A DNA stretch of 64,000 bases from Protonemura montana (GCA_947568835.1 OX387604.1:21233076-21297075), one strand, 5' to 3'. Positions 32,952-44,504 are shown, numbered from the stretch's first letter. Program-made: numbers and translations. Notes: generated by a model not told the origin, from the letters alone.

Positions 32952-33263
32952 CGCTGTACCACGCGATGTGGATGTGCGAACGCTTGCTGACGGAGCAGGC
33001 TGCACGGCTTCCACCCAACGTAGCTCCACTACACAAGGCGGTGGTCTCGTGCCTGACTCATCCCAGCGCAAGCCTGCGCCTGCGCTGCCGATCTCGGGAG
33101 ACCTGCGTTGGCCGCAGACCTGCTCGGCAGCTGGCCAATCGGCTGGCGGTTGCAGATGAACCAGCCTCCGACGCCAAGGTCTTGGCCGAGTGCCTGGTGA
33201 CCATTTGCTCTGCGAAGAACCTGGCGCTGGAAAGTTTGTTGTGTTGCCATCATCCTACCATTG
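32952..33263 (+). pseudogene. GCN1-like exon 2 of this copy
   Basis: After the acceptor CTCCACCAG the frame continues in phase with the previous exon (LYHAMWMCERLLTEQ, LHKAVVSCLTHPSAS, AKVLAECLVTICSAK, SLLCCHHPTIG) and ends at donor GTGAGT. The middle, around RCRSRETCVGRRPARQ, aligns poorly and may hide a compensated pair of frameshifts. The exon is GC-rich compared with its AT-rich introns. Confidence 0.75.
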
Positions 33264-34692
33264 GTGAGTTTTGATTACATTGCAAAACCTAGGTTGTCAA
33301 TTGGCGGTCAAAGTCTAAGACTCGTGGCTACTTTGTGTGACCTTAGCACTAGATTTGAAATAAAATGTAAACTTGATTTTTAAATGCTTAGTAAAATAAG
33401 GTACCTAGAATCATATTGTATAATACAAGTTTTACATAAACATACACATAAACATTTTTCAAGTTTTACTTAAAAAATATTATTATTTATTTATTCTCAT
33501 ACTTAGGCATGGACCATGGTACATGTTCTTGTGCAAGTTCTTAGAGTAATAGGAAAGTACATTTCTGTTAAATCATGATCGCCGGTTGTATGGTGTCCAG
33601 GTTAGTGTTACATTAAATTAAATTTAGTAATACAGTGAAGTTATACAATTAAATTAGCCAAGTTATTTCAAGTTAGCTACGTTACTTATAGGACTAGTCT
33701 TTTGGATTGTTCCGTTTTTGGTTTTCTTTTAACCAGCGACCCTCGTTTTCGTACGAGATTGAAACGTAAAAATTTTAAACAGGTATATTTTATTCAAAAT
33801 GGGATTTAGAAGAAAATAAAAAAAAAAAGTGTTCATTATTTTCTCACAAAAAAAATAAAAAAATAGTTTGAAATTAAAGAGATTTCCCTATTATAGTGGG
33901 AAAGGTGCTTCAGGAGCTAGAGACCATTGGCTGCTTAGGGTGTAAGTGAGGAGGCACCGTCCTGTTTACCGATAAGCTGCGTTGAGTGCGAATAAATCAA
34001 TTGAGCTTAACGAGGAGCCGGGTCTGCGACACTGTTGCCATGTGTTGCCGGGCTCAATCCAACGCTTTCTTGACTAGGACTGAGCGGTAGCAAAGCGGGC
34101 TAAGAATGTTGAAATGTTTATGGGTTGACATGCCTAAACCATAGGGTTATAAAACAGCTGCAACCAAGAACCAACATCGGGAAGTACTGTTTAGCCGCAG
34201 AGGGATTGTGGAATAATCTGTCGGGAAGTGCGGTTATACCACTAGCGAAGAGTTCGAGAGAAATTAGGGCTAAACTTAGCAATATACAAACAACCAAGCA
34301 ACAACCGATAGCATTTTATACTGATTGAAATGCATGTCAAAGTTGTGGAAAAAAAAAAAATAAGTAAAAAAAAATAAATAATAATAATGGTTTTATTAGC
34401 AACATGGACTACACACAATACATTCAGTTTCCAGTTTCAGTTTGTTTATTGTCTTTCACCTTGTACAATACATGATTTTGGAAACATTCAGGGTACATAA
34501 CCTACATGGATAACCTAGGTAGACCAAGAACAAAGATAATATTTGTAAGAAATATTTAACAATTCTTAGGAATTTGAACCACTGCTTGCGCTGAGTGTGC
34601 CAGATCACTGTCCCTTGCTCCTAGCCAACTCGAACCCCATGAAGCGATTGCTAACAGATGCTTGTACGGTCGGTTGGTGCCACTTGTTGCAG
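33264..34692. other. intron with LINE remnants
   Basis: AT-rich intron. A (TATT)n-like start at about 33480 may mark the tail of a minus-strand LINE. A clearer LINE C-terminal fragment is at 34125-34328. No missing GCN1 exon could be found here. Confidence 0.4.
34125..34385 (+). pseudogene. LINE 3' end: reverse transcriptase C terminus
   Basis: The frame contains RTNIGKYCLAAEGLWNNL followed by a polar helix and a stop at 34326. The 'tn.GK..l...g..lWN.L' pattern is the usual C-terminal signature of CR1/L2-type LINE proteins. An A-rich stretch with (AAT)n at about 34345-34388 looks like its tail. Confidence 0.45.
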
Positions 34693-34822
34693 CAAGTACG
34701 TGGAAGATGACCTGAACGCTAAGAACATGAAGCGGGAGAGCTAGGTGTACTCGTACAAGGAGCAGCTCGAGGAGATGGCGCTGCGTCGAGAGCTCGAAGA
34801 AAAGCGTCGTCGCGCCGAAAAG
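34693..34822 (+). pseudogene. GCN1-like exon 3 of this copy, with a stop
   Basis: The exon corresponds to the charged helical segment of GCN1 around NMKRES and YSYKEQLEEMALRRE. An in-frame TAG at 34742 replaces what should be a Lys codon (AAG). The acceptor is CTTGTTGCAG and the donor a weak AG/GTTGGC. About 90 residues of GCN1 between the previous exon and this one are missing from the window, so at least one exon was lost. Confidence 0.78.
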
Positions 34823-35836
34823 GTTGGCCCAGCTGTTCAAATACTCAGTACCGAGGGGGGGTTCCGTCCAGTTAGTCAAGGTCCTTTTGTCTTCCATGTT
34901 TGTGGATTTCCACTGAGCAGAAGAAGTACATTATTATTTGTGGTGTTTAACGACGCACTGTTTTGACAACTGGCCCTGCGGCACTGGTCTAATGGCGTCG
35001 GTGAATGAGTGGATGATGTAGAGGATGATGATGAACCTAACCTAGCCAAGAAGGGAGGAGGGGAAACCCGGTGCCGGCACGTAGCCTACTCCTGTCGAAG
35101 AGCACCAAGAGGACCAACGACTTAACGTCCCTTCCGAAGGACGGTACAACGCGAACAACAGGATTCCTTCACAAATCCATGCTGTCGAAAGGTTGATAAG
35201 CAAGGCGAGTGAAGTTGCTGTACTAACTTTCATCCCTCCAACCTCTCTCCCAAACAGAACTGGTCATATGTATGATGGTCACCCATCCAATACCTGACAC
35301 AGCTCAGTGTTGCTTAACTTTCATCCCTCAAACCTCTCTCCCGAACAGAACTGGTCATGTGTATAATGGTCACCCATTCAATTCCTGACTCAGCGCAGTG
35401 TTGCTTAACTTTCATCCCTCCAACCTCTCTCCCGAACAGAACTGCAGAGCGATTGTGTAAAAATGGTTTATAAGGATCCTTATGATATCGGCCGATAACT
35501 CTTATGGATTCCATATAGATAAGGATCCATAACTCTATGGATTCGATAAGTTTTTGCGATTGCGTAAGAAAATCGATAGCCTTATCGAATCCATAAGTCT
35601 TATGGATCATTATCTCAAAAGCCGATGATGCCCGATGTTTTAACCCGCATAAATTGACAGCTTATCATTGCGCATGTGCAGTACATACTCTTGAAAGCAC
35701 TAAATTTTGAACGATTTCGTTCCAACGGACAGTTTATCTTCGCAAGAACAAAATTAATTTTGTTGTTAATCTAATTCGATCTTTTCACTGTGCGTTCAAT
35801 TAACCTTATATAAAAGCTTAAAATTCTTCATTAAAA

Positions 35837-37089
35837 ATGAATCAATCTATTGAGAAGAAAGGAAGGTAAGGGATATTATAACACTTCATTAACATAATGT
35901 GTTTGTAGATTTTTAAGTTAAGCAAGGATAGGTTAATTTAGGTAGATATATTTAGTGCATTTTGTAGTTTGCTCCATTAGTATTCACTCAATACTCAATG
36001 ATTTTCTACAATTTGCAGGAAACGTTCGACGAGTAATCAGCTAGAAATACTCTTGAAGTACATGGAAGGCCACACTTTATTTGCACGAGCCGGCTTGATT
36101 GGGGCAGCCGGCTGCATCAAACAGCAGCAGATGTGGGACGAGCTGTCCTCACAGCTCAACGCTTGCGGGGACGGACCGTCCAAAAATGTTACTCTCTGGC
36201 AAAAGGTTTTTGAAAGATTGAGATTTGGAGGTTTTTTCTGCTAAGAAAGATACACTTTTCTATTTATATTATCATATTATGTATATTTATTGATTTATAC
36301 TCTCATATTACAGACATGGACCAGTTTAAAAACGGGTGGGGGCTCACCACTAAAGCCCTTAACGGTATTTGAAGAAAGGGTTTTAGCGGTGAGCGGACCC
36401 TAATCCGTTACTGGGGACGAGTCCTTACAAGAGGCTGGGTGCTCAAAAAGAGCACCGAGCAGCAACGAGAAAGAAGTTCCACAGGTAGAAGCAGCGATTC
36501 TTCAACCTAACGTTCTGCATCCCGCCAACCTGACCACAGACGTCCTGCAACCGATTCCACCAAGCCAGCAAATTTTAAATTTCACGGAGGCTAACGCCAT
36601 TGTAAGTAAAGGTTAACTCTGTAATAGAATTAAAGGTGGCACAGCAGTAATAATCCACATCATATTATCTGTTTAGATACAACCTGTCTTACCGGCCGTA
36701 CCAGGAAAGACGACTGCGGCAGTAAAACGCAGGGCAGCCGACGGAGCCGGTGAGTCATTTATTAGTTTTATAATTAGTTACGTCTACGCATGCTACATTC
36801 ACCTTAAGCATAGTTGTTTACTTTGTTAATTACTTTGTTCTCAGCTGATATAAAAGCCTGTTACATGAAAGGCCAGGAAAGACGCTGCGACATTGAAGAA
36901 AAGAGGTTAAGGCTCGATGAAGACACTCTGAAGCTAGAGCAAGAAAAATTTGAGCTAGAAAAGGAAAAGTTTAAGTTTGAAAGAGAAAAATTTGATTATC
37001 AGAAGGGCTTCTTTGTGAACATGTGCTCTTCGATTATGGACAGTGCCACAAGGCCTACCAATGCATTAATAAATGTTTTAAATAAGTAA
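35837..37089 (+). pseudogene. Harbinger Myb/SANT-like protein gene, five exons, one stop
   Basis: Exons read as 35837-35865, 36019-36205, 36314-36601, 36677-36749 and 36845-37089, joined in frame with mostly canonical GT/AG borders (the donor GTTTTT at 36206 is weak). The N part (KRSTSNQLEILLKYMEGH, QQMWDELSSQLNAC, LWQKTWTSLK) is a trihelix Myb/SANT-like DNA-binding domain. In Harbinger elements this partner protein brings the transposase to the nucleus and the element ends. The C part is a charged coiled coil (EEKRLRLDEDTLKLEQEKFE) typical of these proteins. A TAA at 36401 interrupts exon 3, so this copy is probably inactive unless an unseen intron removes it. Confidence 0.78.
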
Positions 37090-37117
37090 CACCACCTCTT
37101 TTTTATTTACAAGCACA

Positions 37118-37193
37118 ATTGTCTATTACCAGATAGTCGTTATCCATTACAAATAATATTGTCAAGTAAATGTAAATGCAGGGCAATGTCATA
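37118..37193. repeat. 76-bp fragment shared with a LINE remnant
   Basis: Between the two convergent Harbinger genes, about 76 bases almost identical to 49404-49480 occur (CACAATTGTCTATTACCAG, TATTGTCAAGTAAATGTAA, GCAGGGCAATGTC). At 49.4 kb this sequence is part of a minus-strand LINE reverse transcriptase remnant, so Harbinger seems to have captured a piece of that LINE. Confidence 0.7.
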
Positions 37194-37237
37194 ACTCGCA
37201 CAAGTCAGTTGTGTGGGACTCGTTGGCTTGAAGTTGT

Positions 37238-39236
37238 TCAGTTCATGAAGTGGTGAAGCACGACCCGTGCACGGACTGCTTGCCCAACAGCAAACACGTC
37301 CAGCTGTTGGCCCGGCTGTGGATGAGCAGCAACGTCTGCCACCGCGATAGCATTCTCAGGCAGATCGGCATCATCGAACCTGGGAGGAGGGTTTGGTACC
37401 CTGTGGTGTAATCCTATATTGTGCACTACAGCACATGCATTAATAATGCGGCCTGCGGAGGAAAATTATACAGTAAATTTTCAATTGCCTTTTATTATTA
37501 TCAAAACCAATTTTTCAATCAACAAAATTCTTGCTCTACCTGCGATTTCTGGTGTGTAATGCAGTGTGCGGTCTTTGAGGCAGCACCGAAATTTTGCCTT
37601 AAGCACACCAATGCACCTTTCTACCGTGCAACGAGCCGAGCAAAATCTCTCGTTGAAACGCCCCTCGGGAGTGTTCGCTGCCGGATGGTTTTCGATGGGA
37701 CGCAGCAGCCATGGCTCGGAAGGATATCCCGAATCTCCTGAAATAAAGTCAATTTATTTTAATTTATATTATTGTACTAACCCCATGGAGTCCATTGAAG
37801 TGTATTTTATAAACAATAAACATTTCCTGGGAATTAAAAATATTGTAGTAGTGTGGTAGTAGTACTACTTATAATCATAGCAGAGAAAATTAATAAATGA
37901 ATGTATTGTGTCTAGTCAAAACCTACCTAGCAGCCAAAAGCCTCTCCTTCCATTGGCATAATGCTCAGCAAGATCTTGGCGAATGCCAGACATTCGCCAA
38001 ATGTGGGAGTCATGTGACCTCCCACCGTGACGAGCATTTACAGCCAGAATGAGCAAGTCAGGGCCACATACATACAAACAAAAAGGGACAAGTAATAAAA
38101 CCAATGATGGTTAGGCTACAAACACATCTTACAGCAAGGCAATGGGCAGATCATTATTACTTACAACTTGAACGTTCTTGCTGTGATACCCCTTGCGATT
38201 AACAAACAAGTGTTCCCTCTCTTTGACGGGGGGGAAGATAGCAACGTGTGTGCCATCGACTATCCCAATCACCCCAGGGAATTGATGAGCTGCCATGAAT
38301 CTGGTAAATAGAACATGTAGAAGTGTAGGTAATAGCAAAACGGCTGGTAGGTACCTACACAACCCACAAAATGACTTCTATGTTGAATTTGGTGCTTAAT
38401 TGTTCAAAGAGGTTACTATACCTTTGCTTCATGGATTGAAAGTCGTCCTCGGTGGTTGGAAATTTAACCCACTGATGAAGGAGGTGATCGTTGATAACAT
38501 TCACAACCTCCTTCACCACAACAGAGACTGATGTTTGGCTCATCGCAGACAGGACATTTTGTCCAACTCTCCTCTGGTAGCTACCAGAAGCGAGGAAGTC
38601 TAACGTTGTGAGCACCTGAAACAAAAAAGTGTTTGCTTGAACCTTTCTTGAACATTTACAAAACATCATCTTCAATGTTAGGAATAATGAACGAAATAGA
38701 AGCAAAATATGTGTGTTGCCAATGAGCGCTGACATGAGTAGGCACGGACTGACAGAATTTCAGCTGTCAGATGATTGAGGTGGGCGTAGCTTTTAGTGAA
38801 GAAACTGGCGGGTGAATTCAAAGAGATAATAATAATTTTACTTACTCTCATCAACCCTATCTATGGTCTTTGCTCTCATCCATTGGGGAATGGCTGTACT
38901 GCGCTGACAAGGCCTCAAATGTGGGTGAAGTTCGGAAACGAGATCATGTACCGCTTGCTTTGGAAGACGGTACATGTGAATAAAATGGTTATCACTGATG
39001 TTAAACGGATCAAACAGATCTCTCAAAATTTTCCGCTCTAAACTTAATTGTATTTCCTCATTTTCAACATCATCAGCTTCTTCTTCTTCCTCCTCATCTA
39101 CAAACTCTTGAGCAATAAAGTAGTCCACAAAATCTTCCGCCATTTTGTATACTGATATATCGGCCGATAACTTCATAAGGACACCTATTTCACTGTCCAT
39201 AGCTTTATGGACATGAACCAAGGTGTATGGATCCAT
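37238..39236 (-). CDS. PIF/Harbinger transposase (HARBI1-like nuclease), six exons
   Basis: Minus-strand exons are 39143 (or 39236) to about 38856, 38615-38422, 38300-38165, 38071-37927, 37737-37540 and 37452-37238. The Met at 39143 (MAEDFVDYF) is preferred because the upstream Met lies in the subterminal repeats. It gives 391 residues, a normal length for the family. The phases join without any stop. The DDE nuclease acidic residues lie in FPGVIGIVDGTHVAIFPP, GRSHDSHIWRMS and CTVERCIGVLKAKF, and an N-terminal helical region (VLTTLDFLASGSYQ) precedes them. The enzyme cuts and pastes the element with the help of the Myb-like partner. One defect is that the acceptor before exon 4 (38072) lacks AG, and the exon-1 donor GTTGAT is weak. 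It may be recently disabled or use another site. Confidence 0.85.
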
Positions 39237-40096
39237 ACAATTTTACACAATCGCTCTTTTTTTTATGGATCCTTATATCTGAGATAAGGATCCTTATAAA
39301 TCATATGGATCCTTATAATTTTTACACAATCGCTCTGCTGGTCATGTGTTTAATGGTCACCCATTCAATACCTGACCCAGCGCAGTGTTGCTTAACTTTC
39401 ATCCCTCCAACCTCTCTCCCGAACAGAACTCGTTATGTGTATAATGGTCACCCATTCAATTCCTGACTCAACGCAGTGTTGCTTAACTTTCATCCCTCCA
39501 ACCTCTCTCCCGAACAGAACTGGTCATGTGTTTAATGGTCACCCATTCAATACCTGACTCAGCGCAGTGTTGCTTAACTTCGGTGACCTAACGAGAGCCG
39601 GTGTTTTCAACACGCCAAACCGTTCGGTAGAAGAAAAAGCACAGTTTACCAGCTTGCAAGAGAAGATGCTAGCACTATTCCTGCCCCCCTTGCATTGCTG
39701 CCAACTCATAAATAATATTTGGCGTAGTGATTTCATTTGCAGGATTTCAAAATACTTATTATGTCTTCAAAAGAATTCCCAAGATTGTTATAATTGATGA
39801 AAAAAAAATTTAAAATCTTCAAAAAAAAACAAGCATCTTGGCACGAAATTAGCCCTAGAGCCAAGCAGAGTGACAGATATCAGCAGAGATGATTTCTAGT
39901 ATTTTATCACCCCTAAAAGACAGTTGGCACCTCTGCTGTATAGTTACGTTATTTCCTGTTCTCTGATATGCACATTATTTGACACATAGGAAGTAGCGAA
40001 CAACTAGTTTTGACTCGGTAAGTTCTTCCGCTTCATTGTTAGCCGAATGTCCGGTGGTTTCCATGGTGATTGCAGCGTCGTTACGTTATGATTCAG

Positions 40097-40282
40097 GTGA
40101 AGGAACCCGAGCTGACAGCCAAGCAGCGGGACGCAGTTCGCTGCCAGCTCGAGAAGGAGTCGACAATCCGCGAGAAACTCTCCAAGCTTGACTCGCAGCT
40201 CCAAGCCGTCGTTTCCATGACGATGACCGCTGCCACTGGCAACCTCCAGGAGCTGTCCCTCTACTTCCTTGACCTGCTCTGG
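40097..40282 (+). pseudogene. GCN1-like exon 4 of this copy
   Basis: After acceptor ATGATTCAG the exon continues in phase 0 with KEPELTAKQRDAVRCQLEKE and ends FLDLLW at donor GTACGT. It matches the GCN1 segment that follows the charged helix. The 5.3-kb intron before it contains a 5S SINE and a Harbinger element. Confidence 0.8.
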
Positions 40283-40581
40283 GTACGTTCATGCAGGTTC
40301 CCTAAACGGCCTGTATGGACTGGCAGGAAGTTCCTACTAAGAAGAAAAAAAGGAGGTTCATGAGACATAATTGAAGGTCCAAGGACCGGAGTTCATATAA
40401 ACTGCACGCATAGTAATTTGAAGCCAAATATTGACCGATTGATATTGGTTGGAAGACCGGGCAAGGGGTCTACGGTGGAAAAAGGTTTAGTTACCTCTGT
40501 TCTAGACCTGGGTTTATCACTGGGCTAAGAAATGGTTATGAATTAACCCCAGAACGATGTGAATTTCTCTGATATATATTG

Positions 40582-41109
40582 GCATCCGTCTCCAATGTGC
40601 TCTCGAACCTCTGCCTTCAGACGCTGCTACGCAACCTGCAGTCCCCGCTCGCCGCCCCCCACCTGTCCCAGCTCTTCGTCTGCCTCGCCGCCTGCTTGTT
40701 CCGCGGTTATTCGGCCGCGACGGGCGAGCTCGTCAGCAACGTAACCCTGCACCTGCTCGCCCCTTGCTGCGACCTCAACTCGTGATGGCAAGATGAAGGT
40801 CTCAGCCACTCCGTGTCCTGCACAATCTCCAAACTGCACACGAGCACTTCGCGTGACCGAGCCTGGGAACAGCGTTGTCTCACGGGGCGCCCGCGTTCGC
40901 GTACGCCTTCCCGCTGTTGCAAGCGGCATTGGCGTCGGGGGCTACTGCGGACGAGACGGTAGCAGCCGGGTTGGCGCTAGTTGCTGAACATACAGCGATG
41001 CGGGAGGATGCCGATAGTGAGGAGCTGGGGGAGGAGCTGTTTCATTTGAGTCTCTTGCCACAGCGACATATGTTTGCGTTGCTTGTGGAGATGGTCGGGT
41101 CCGCTAATG
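40582..41109 (+). pseudogene. GCN1-like exon 5 of this copy, stop and frameshift
   Basis: The exon starts ASVSNVLSNLCLQTLLRN and contains LQSPLAAPHLSQLFVCLAAC and SNVTLHLLAPCCDL, clear GCN1 matches. The expected AG acceptor at 40580-40581 reads TG. A TGA at 40783 interrupts the frame before WQDEGLS. A frameshift near 40875 leads to LSHGAPAFAYAFPLLQ, which again matches GCN1. The donor is GTAAGC at 41110. With three stops, a frameshift, a bad acceptor and missing exons across this copy, it cannot make GCN1. Retained introns show it is a decayed duplicate or fragment, not a processed pseudogene. Confidence 0.82.
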
Positions 41110-41709
41110 GTAAGCTCAAGGCATTCATTTTGGGAACCTTAGTTTACATGGCGTTTTGTCGCCATGACCTTCTTACATATTTGAGATGGGAATTCAATGA
41201 ATCGCACTCATTTGTAAGAATAACAAGAGATAAGAACAATTCGCGATTTTGCGCATCACCATATAATCGTGGCTCTACTGATTAGTCACGTCATTCCTTC
41301 TTGAAATATCATCAAAGGCTGTTAATTTTCTTCTTGTATTCTTGACTATATAAATCATAGTCCTCGTCGCATTGTGTTCCTACTATTTCTATATTAATAT
41401 AGCAACAGTAATATCTTGGAATGAGTGTGATTGGACTGTATCTTTTTGAAACTATTCTCCTCAACTAATTTTGCCATGAGAAATGTAGAAATGTATTTCT
41501 CCAAGCTGCATTTTGAATACTTTGGGTGTAACCAGTGATATTGTCACAACCCTATCTTTGACCTGCCCTTGAAGGATCACACACTGGCCTAGTCGAGGCC
41601 TAATAGATCTTAATTAATCATCTTCTTTATTGATTGATTTATTTACAGGTCGCTGTTGGAATCATTTATGAAACAGAGAACAAGGATCAGGGACTTCTTC
41701 TCAAGCTCG
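41110..41709. other. GCN1-like intron and flank, nothing recognised
   Basis: AT-rich sequence after the last GCN1-like exon. An exon-like stretch follows TTGATTTATTTACAG at 41648 (VGIIYETENKDQGLLL), but it could not be matched to GCN1 or anything else. Confidence 0.35.
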
Positions 41710-41770
41710 GCCTCCTCCGTTCTCTGTCACCAACTCATACCGTGATGTCATGCAATGCATGTTCTTCTGG

Positions 41771-41945
41771 TGAAGTATTTTACATATCATAGCTGTATTG
41801 TTATTGCTGATCATTGCTAAATTTAGCTATAGCAGCGCTACTATATCTATATATACTATCTTCTTTCTGTTGTTAGCTTTAACTGTGAAGTATTTGACAT
41901 ATCATAGCTGTATTGTTATTGCTGATCATTGCTGAATTCAGCTAT
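41771..41945. repeat. tandem duplication of about 115 bp at the foldback target
   Basis: The block containing GACATATCATAGCTGTATTG and TATCTTCTTTCTGTTGTTAGC is repeated in tandem. The second copy is interrupted by the foldback element and its remainder continues at 44006-44072. Confidence 0.7.
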
Positions 41946-44009
41946 AGGGTCATTCCATGTCAAATCAACCGACCAAAAAACCGTCATCTCTCAGAAATCG
42001 ACCAAACTTGGTAGGATGATGACCACATCATTTCTCTTGTTGACGTATTTTTTTGTTTGCCTCTGAGTCAAATGGTTCGCCCGGTACGGCCCCGAAACGG
42101 CGGGACGGCACTGAATTTTGGGGTACACGCGTCTTTTTTCTTTCTCAAATTGCGCCGGCTGTAGATAAGATAGATTAATGAAAAAAATTTGATTGAAAGG
42201 TATTGAAATTTTGTTTCATAAAACATAAATTTTGTTTAAAAAAAATTAAAAAAAAAAACCCTTCCCCCTTTTTATTTTTTCTACCCTTATTATATTTTTA
42301 AGTACTATTTTGATTTTCTTTAAAAAAAATTCCATTTGATAGCTATAAGTATAAACTCCATTTTCTGAAAGTTTCAGAGTGGGACATAGAGGGAATTTTG
42401 AGATAAAAATTAAAAAGTATCGCCGTGTGAAAAAAAACGCATGATTTTACATGTGTTTACATGCATATGGGATAGTTCACACAAAATCAACACATCATTA
42501 AACCTGACCAACTTTTATATGAAATAAAAGTATGCTTAGGCATAAAGTAGACTTAGAACAGACTTTCACTATTTTTTTCAAAATTTTGTCCCGCATCATT
42601 CATGCGCAGTAGCAGTCCAAACTTGAGCACTTTTCAGTGTTTTGGTTCGCCTTCCAAGACGTTGGGGCTTCTAGCTAACTACCCGTTAATGATAACGAAA
42701 AAATAAAAACACTAATAGAAAGATGAGAAAATTTAGGAAATGTCGAATTGAAAAAAAATCTTAAAAATATAAAAACTACCCTTAATGTACAAACATCCCC
42801 TAAATTGCGAAGAAAAAAGATTCCCCATACTTTGAACCTGACGAAAATTTAAAGAAACATCACCAAAGAACTGGTTAAGCTTATCTGAAAGTTTCGTGAT
42901 GGAACTCGCAACAGTTTTTCAGATATTTTTTTATCACGATTTCTGAATCGAAGTGGAATGTCACAATTTTACGAGATGTGCTAATTTACCTACTACACAT
43001 ATTTAATCGAGAAAAAAATTGTATCTCAAAAACTGGTGCGTTAGTCGTCACGAAACTTTTAGATCAGCTTGGCCAGTTCTTTAGTGAGGTTTTTTAAATT
43101 TTTGTTAAGTGAAAAGTAGGGTAAATTGTTTTTACTCTTAATTTAGGGGATGTTTGTACATTAAGGGTAGTTTTTATATTTTTAAGATTTTTTTTCAATT
43201 CGACATTTCCTAAATTTTCTCATCTTTCTATTAGTGTTTTTATTTTTTCGTTATCATTAACGGGTAGTTAGCTAGAAGCCCCAACGTCTTGGAAGGCGAA
43301 CCAAAACACTGAAAAGTGCTCAAGTTTGGACTGCTACTGCGCATGAATGATGCGGGACAAAATTTTGAAAAAAATAGTGAAAGTCTGTTCTAAGTCTACT
43401 TTATGCCTAAGCATACTTTTATTTCATATAAAAGTTGGTCAGGTTTAATGATGTGTTGATTTTGTGTGAACTATCCCATATGCATGTAAACACATGTAAA
43501 AACATGCGTTTTTTTTCACACGGCGATACTTTTTAATTTTTATCTCAAAATTCCCTCGATGTCCCACTCTGAAACTTTCAGAAAATGGAGTTTTTCCTCT
43601 AGCTATCAAATGGAATTTTTTTTTAAGAAAATCAAAATAGTACTTAAAAAGATAATAGGGGTAGAAAAAATGAAAAGGGGGAAGGGGGGGATTTTTTACT
43701 TTTTTTTAAACGAAATTTATGTTTTATGAAACAAAATTTCAATACCTTTCATACAAATTTTTTTCATTAATCTATCTTATCTACAGCCGGCGCAATTTGA
43801 GAAAGAAAAAAGACGCGTGTACCCCAAAATTCAGTGCCGTCCCGCCGTTTCGGGGCCGTACCGGGCGAACTATTTGACTCGGAGGCAAACAAAAAAATAC
43901 GTCAACAAGAGAAATGATGTGGTCATCATCCTACCAAGTTTGGTCGATTTCTAAGAGGTGATGGTCAATTTTCCAAAAAAATTGGTTGAATTGACATGGA
44001 ATGACCCTA
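41946..44009. mobile_element. 2.06-kb foldback element with nearly full-length inverted arms
   Basis: The termini are GGGTCATTCCATGTCAA and its complement, and TATA flanks both ends, giving a 4-bp (or TA) target duplication. The arms pair almost to the centre near 42978 and leave only a short AT-rich loop. They include the conserved stretch CGGTACGGCCCCGAAACGG. There is no coding capacity. The TATA duplication would fit Sola or a related group, but no superfamily is assigned. Confidence 0.78.
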
Positions 44010-44332
44010 TAGCAGCGCTACTATATCTATATATACTATCTTCTTTCTGTTGTTAGCTGTAACTGTGAAGATAATCAAAAAATTGCAGTTGCATTTTGTT
44101 AAAGAACTGATAAAGTTTATCTGAAAGATTTGTGATAAAGTTTGGGCCAGTTAGGAGATAAAAAAGATCTGATCTGAAAATCAGAAAAGCACATAATGTT
44201 AACTCCTGATCTTTAAGACTTGCTGCTCGTGCTAAAAGATGAAAAAATGCTTTTTAGAAATGTGTCTAGTAGCAATATGAAGCCTCTCAGAAATGTTTGG
44301 GTTTGACAGTTACAGTTGCATTTGTTTCCCAG

Positions 44333-44493
44333 TCTGGCAGATGAAGTTGGAGGTCTTCTTCCGTTGGTGGAATCTTGTTCTTCGCTGAAGAAGCTGGGCC
44401 TGGCTGCTTGTCGTGGAACTAATGATGCAGACCTCCTGCAGTTGGTCCAAAGTGCATCCTCCCTACAACAGCTGGACTTGACAGGAATCAATG
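44333..44493 (+). CDS. possible leucine-rich-repeat exon
   Basis: The exon candidate follows a good acceptor (TTTGTTTCCCAG) and ends at GTAGGG. It encodes two LRR units of the cysteine-containing type seen in F-box/LRR proteins (LLPLVESCSSLKKLGLAAC and LLQLVQSASSLQQLDLTGI). It joins in phase with a possible terminal exon at 47349-47389. No upstream exons were found in the window, so it may be the 3' end of a gene whose remainder is lost, or another duplicated fragment. Confidence 0.45.
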
Positions 44494-44504
44494 GTAGGGG
44501 TAAG

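Larger units (their letters stand above)
35445..39337. mobile_element. PIF/Harbinger DNA transposon, nearly intact, 3893 bp
   Basis: The ends are CAGAGCGATTGTGTAAAAAT and its complement, flanked by a 3-bp duplication CTG (35442-35444 and 39338-39340). Removing the element restores the 5S-SINE word AACTGGTCATG. Subterminal regions carry repeated TAAGGATCCTTAT and GGATCCATA words on both sides, possible transposase binding sites. The element holds two convergent spliced genes, a DDE transposase (minus) and a Myb/SANT-like protein (plus), which is the standard Harbinger pair. The target CTG is unusual, since this group more often uses TWA. Confidence 0.88.
34936..39630 (-). repeat. 5S SINE with array, interrupted by Harbinger
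   Basis: The tail (ATTTGTGGTGTTTAACGACGC) starts at 34936, followed by a GAT microsatellite, the body with CTTAACGTCCCTTCC, and 91-bp array units from about 35225. The array is cut at CTG by a Harbinger transposon and resumes at 39338. The 5S-like head ends near 39630 (CCGGTGTTTTCAACACGCC). It lies in the intron between GCN1-like exons 3 and 4. Confidence 0.72.

Noticed and set aside
30744..41109. A functional GCN1 gene using stop readthrough or selenocysteine
   Set aside because: The three stops include TAA and TAG, and there is also a frameshift, a lost acceptor and missing exons.
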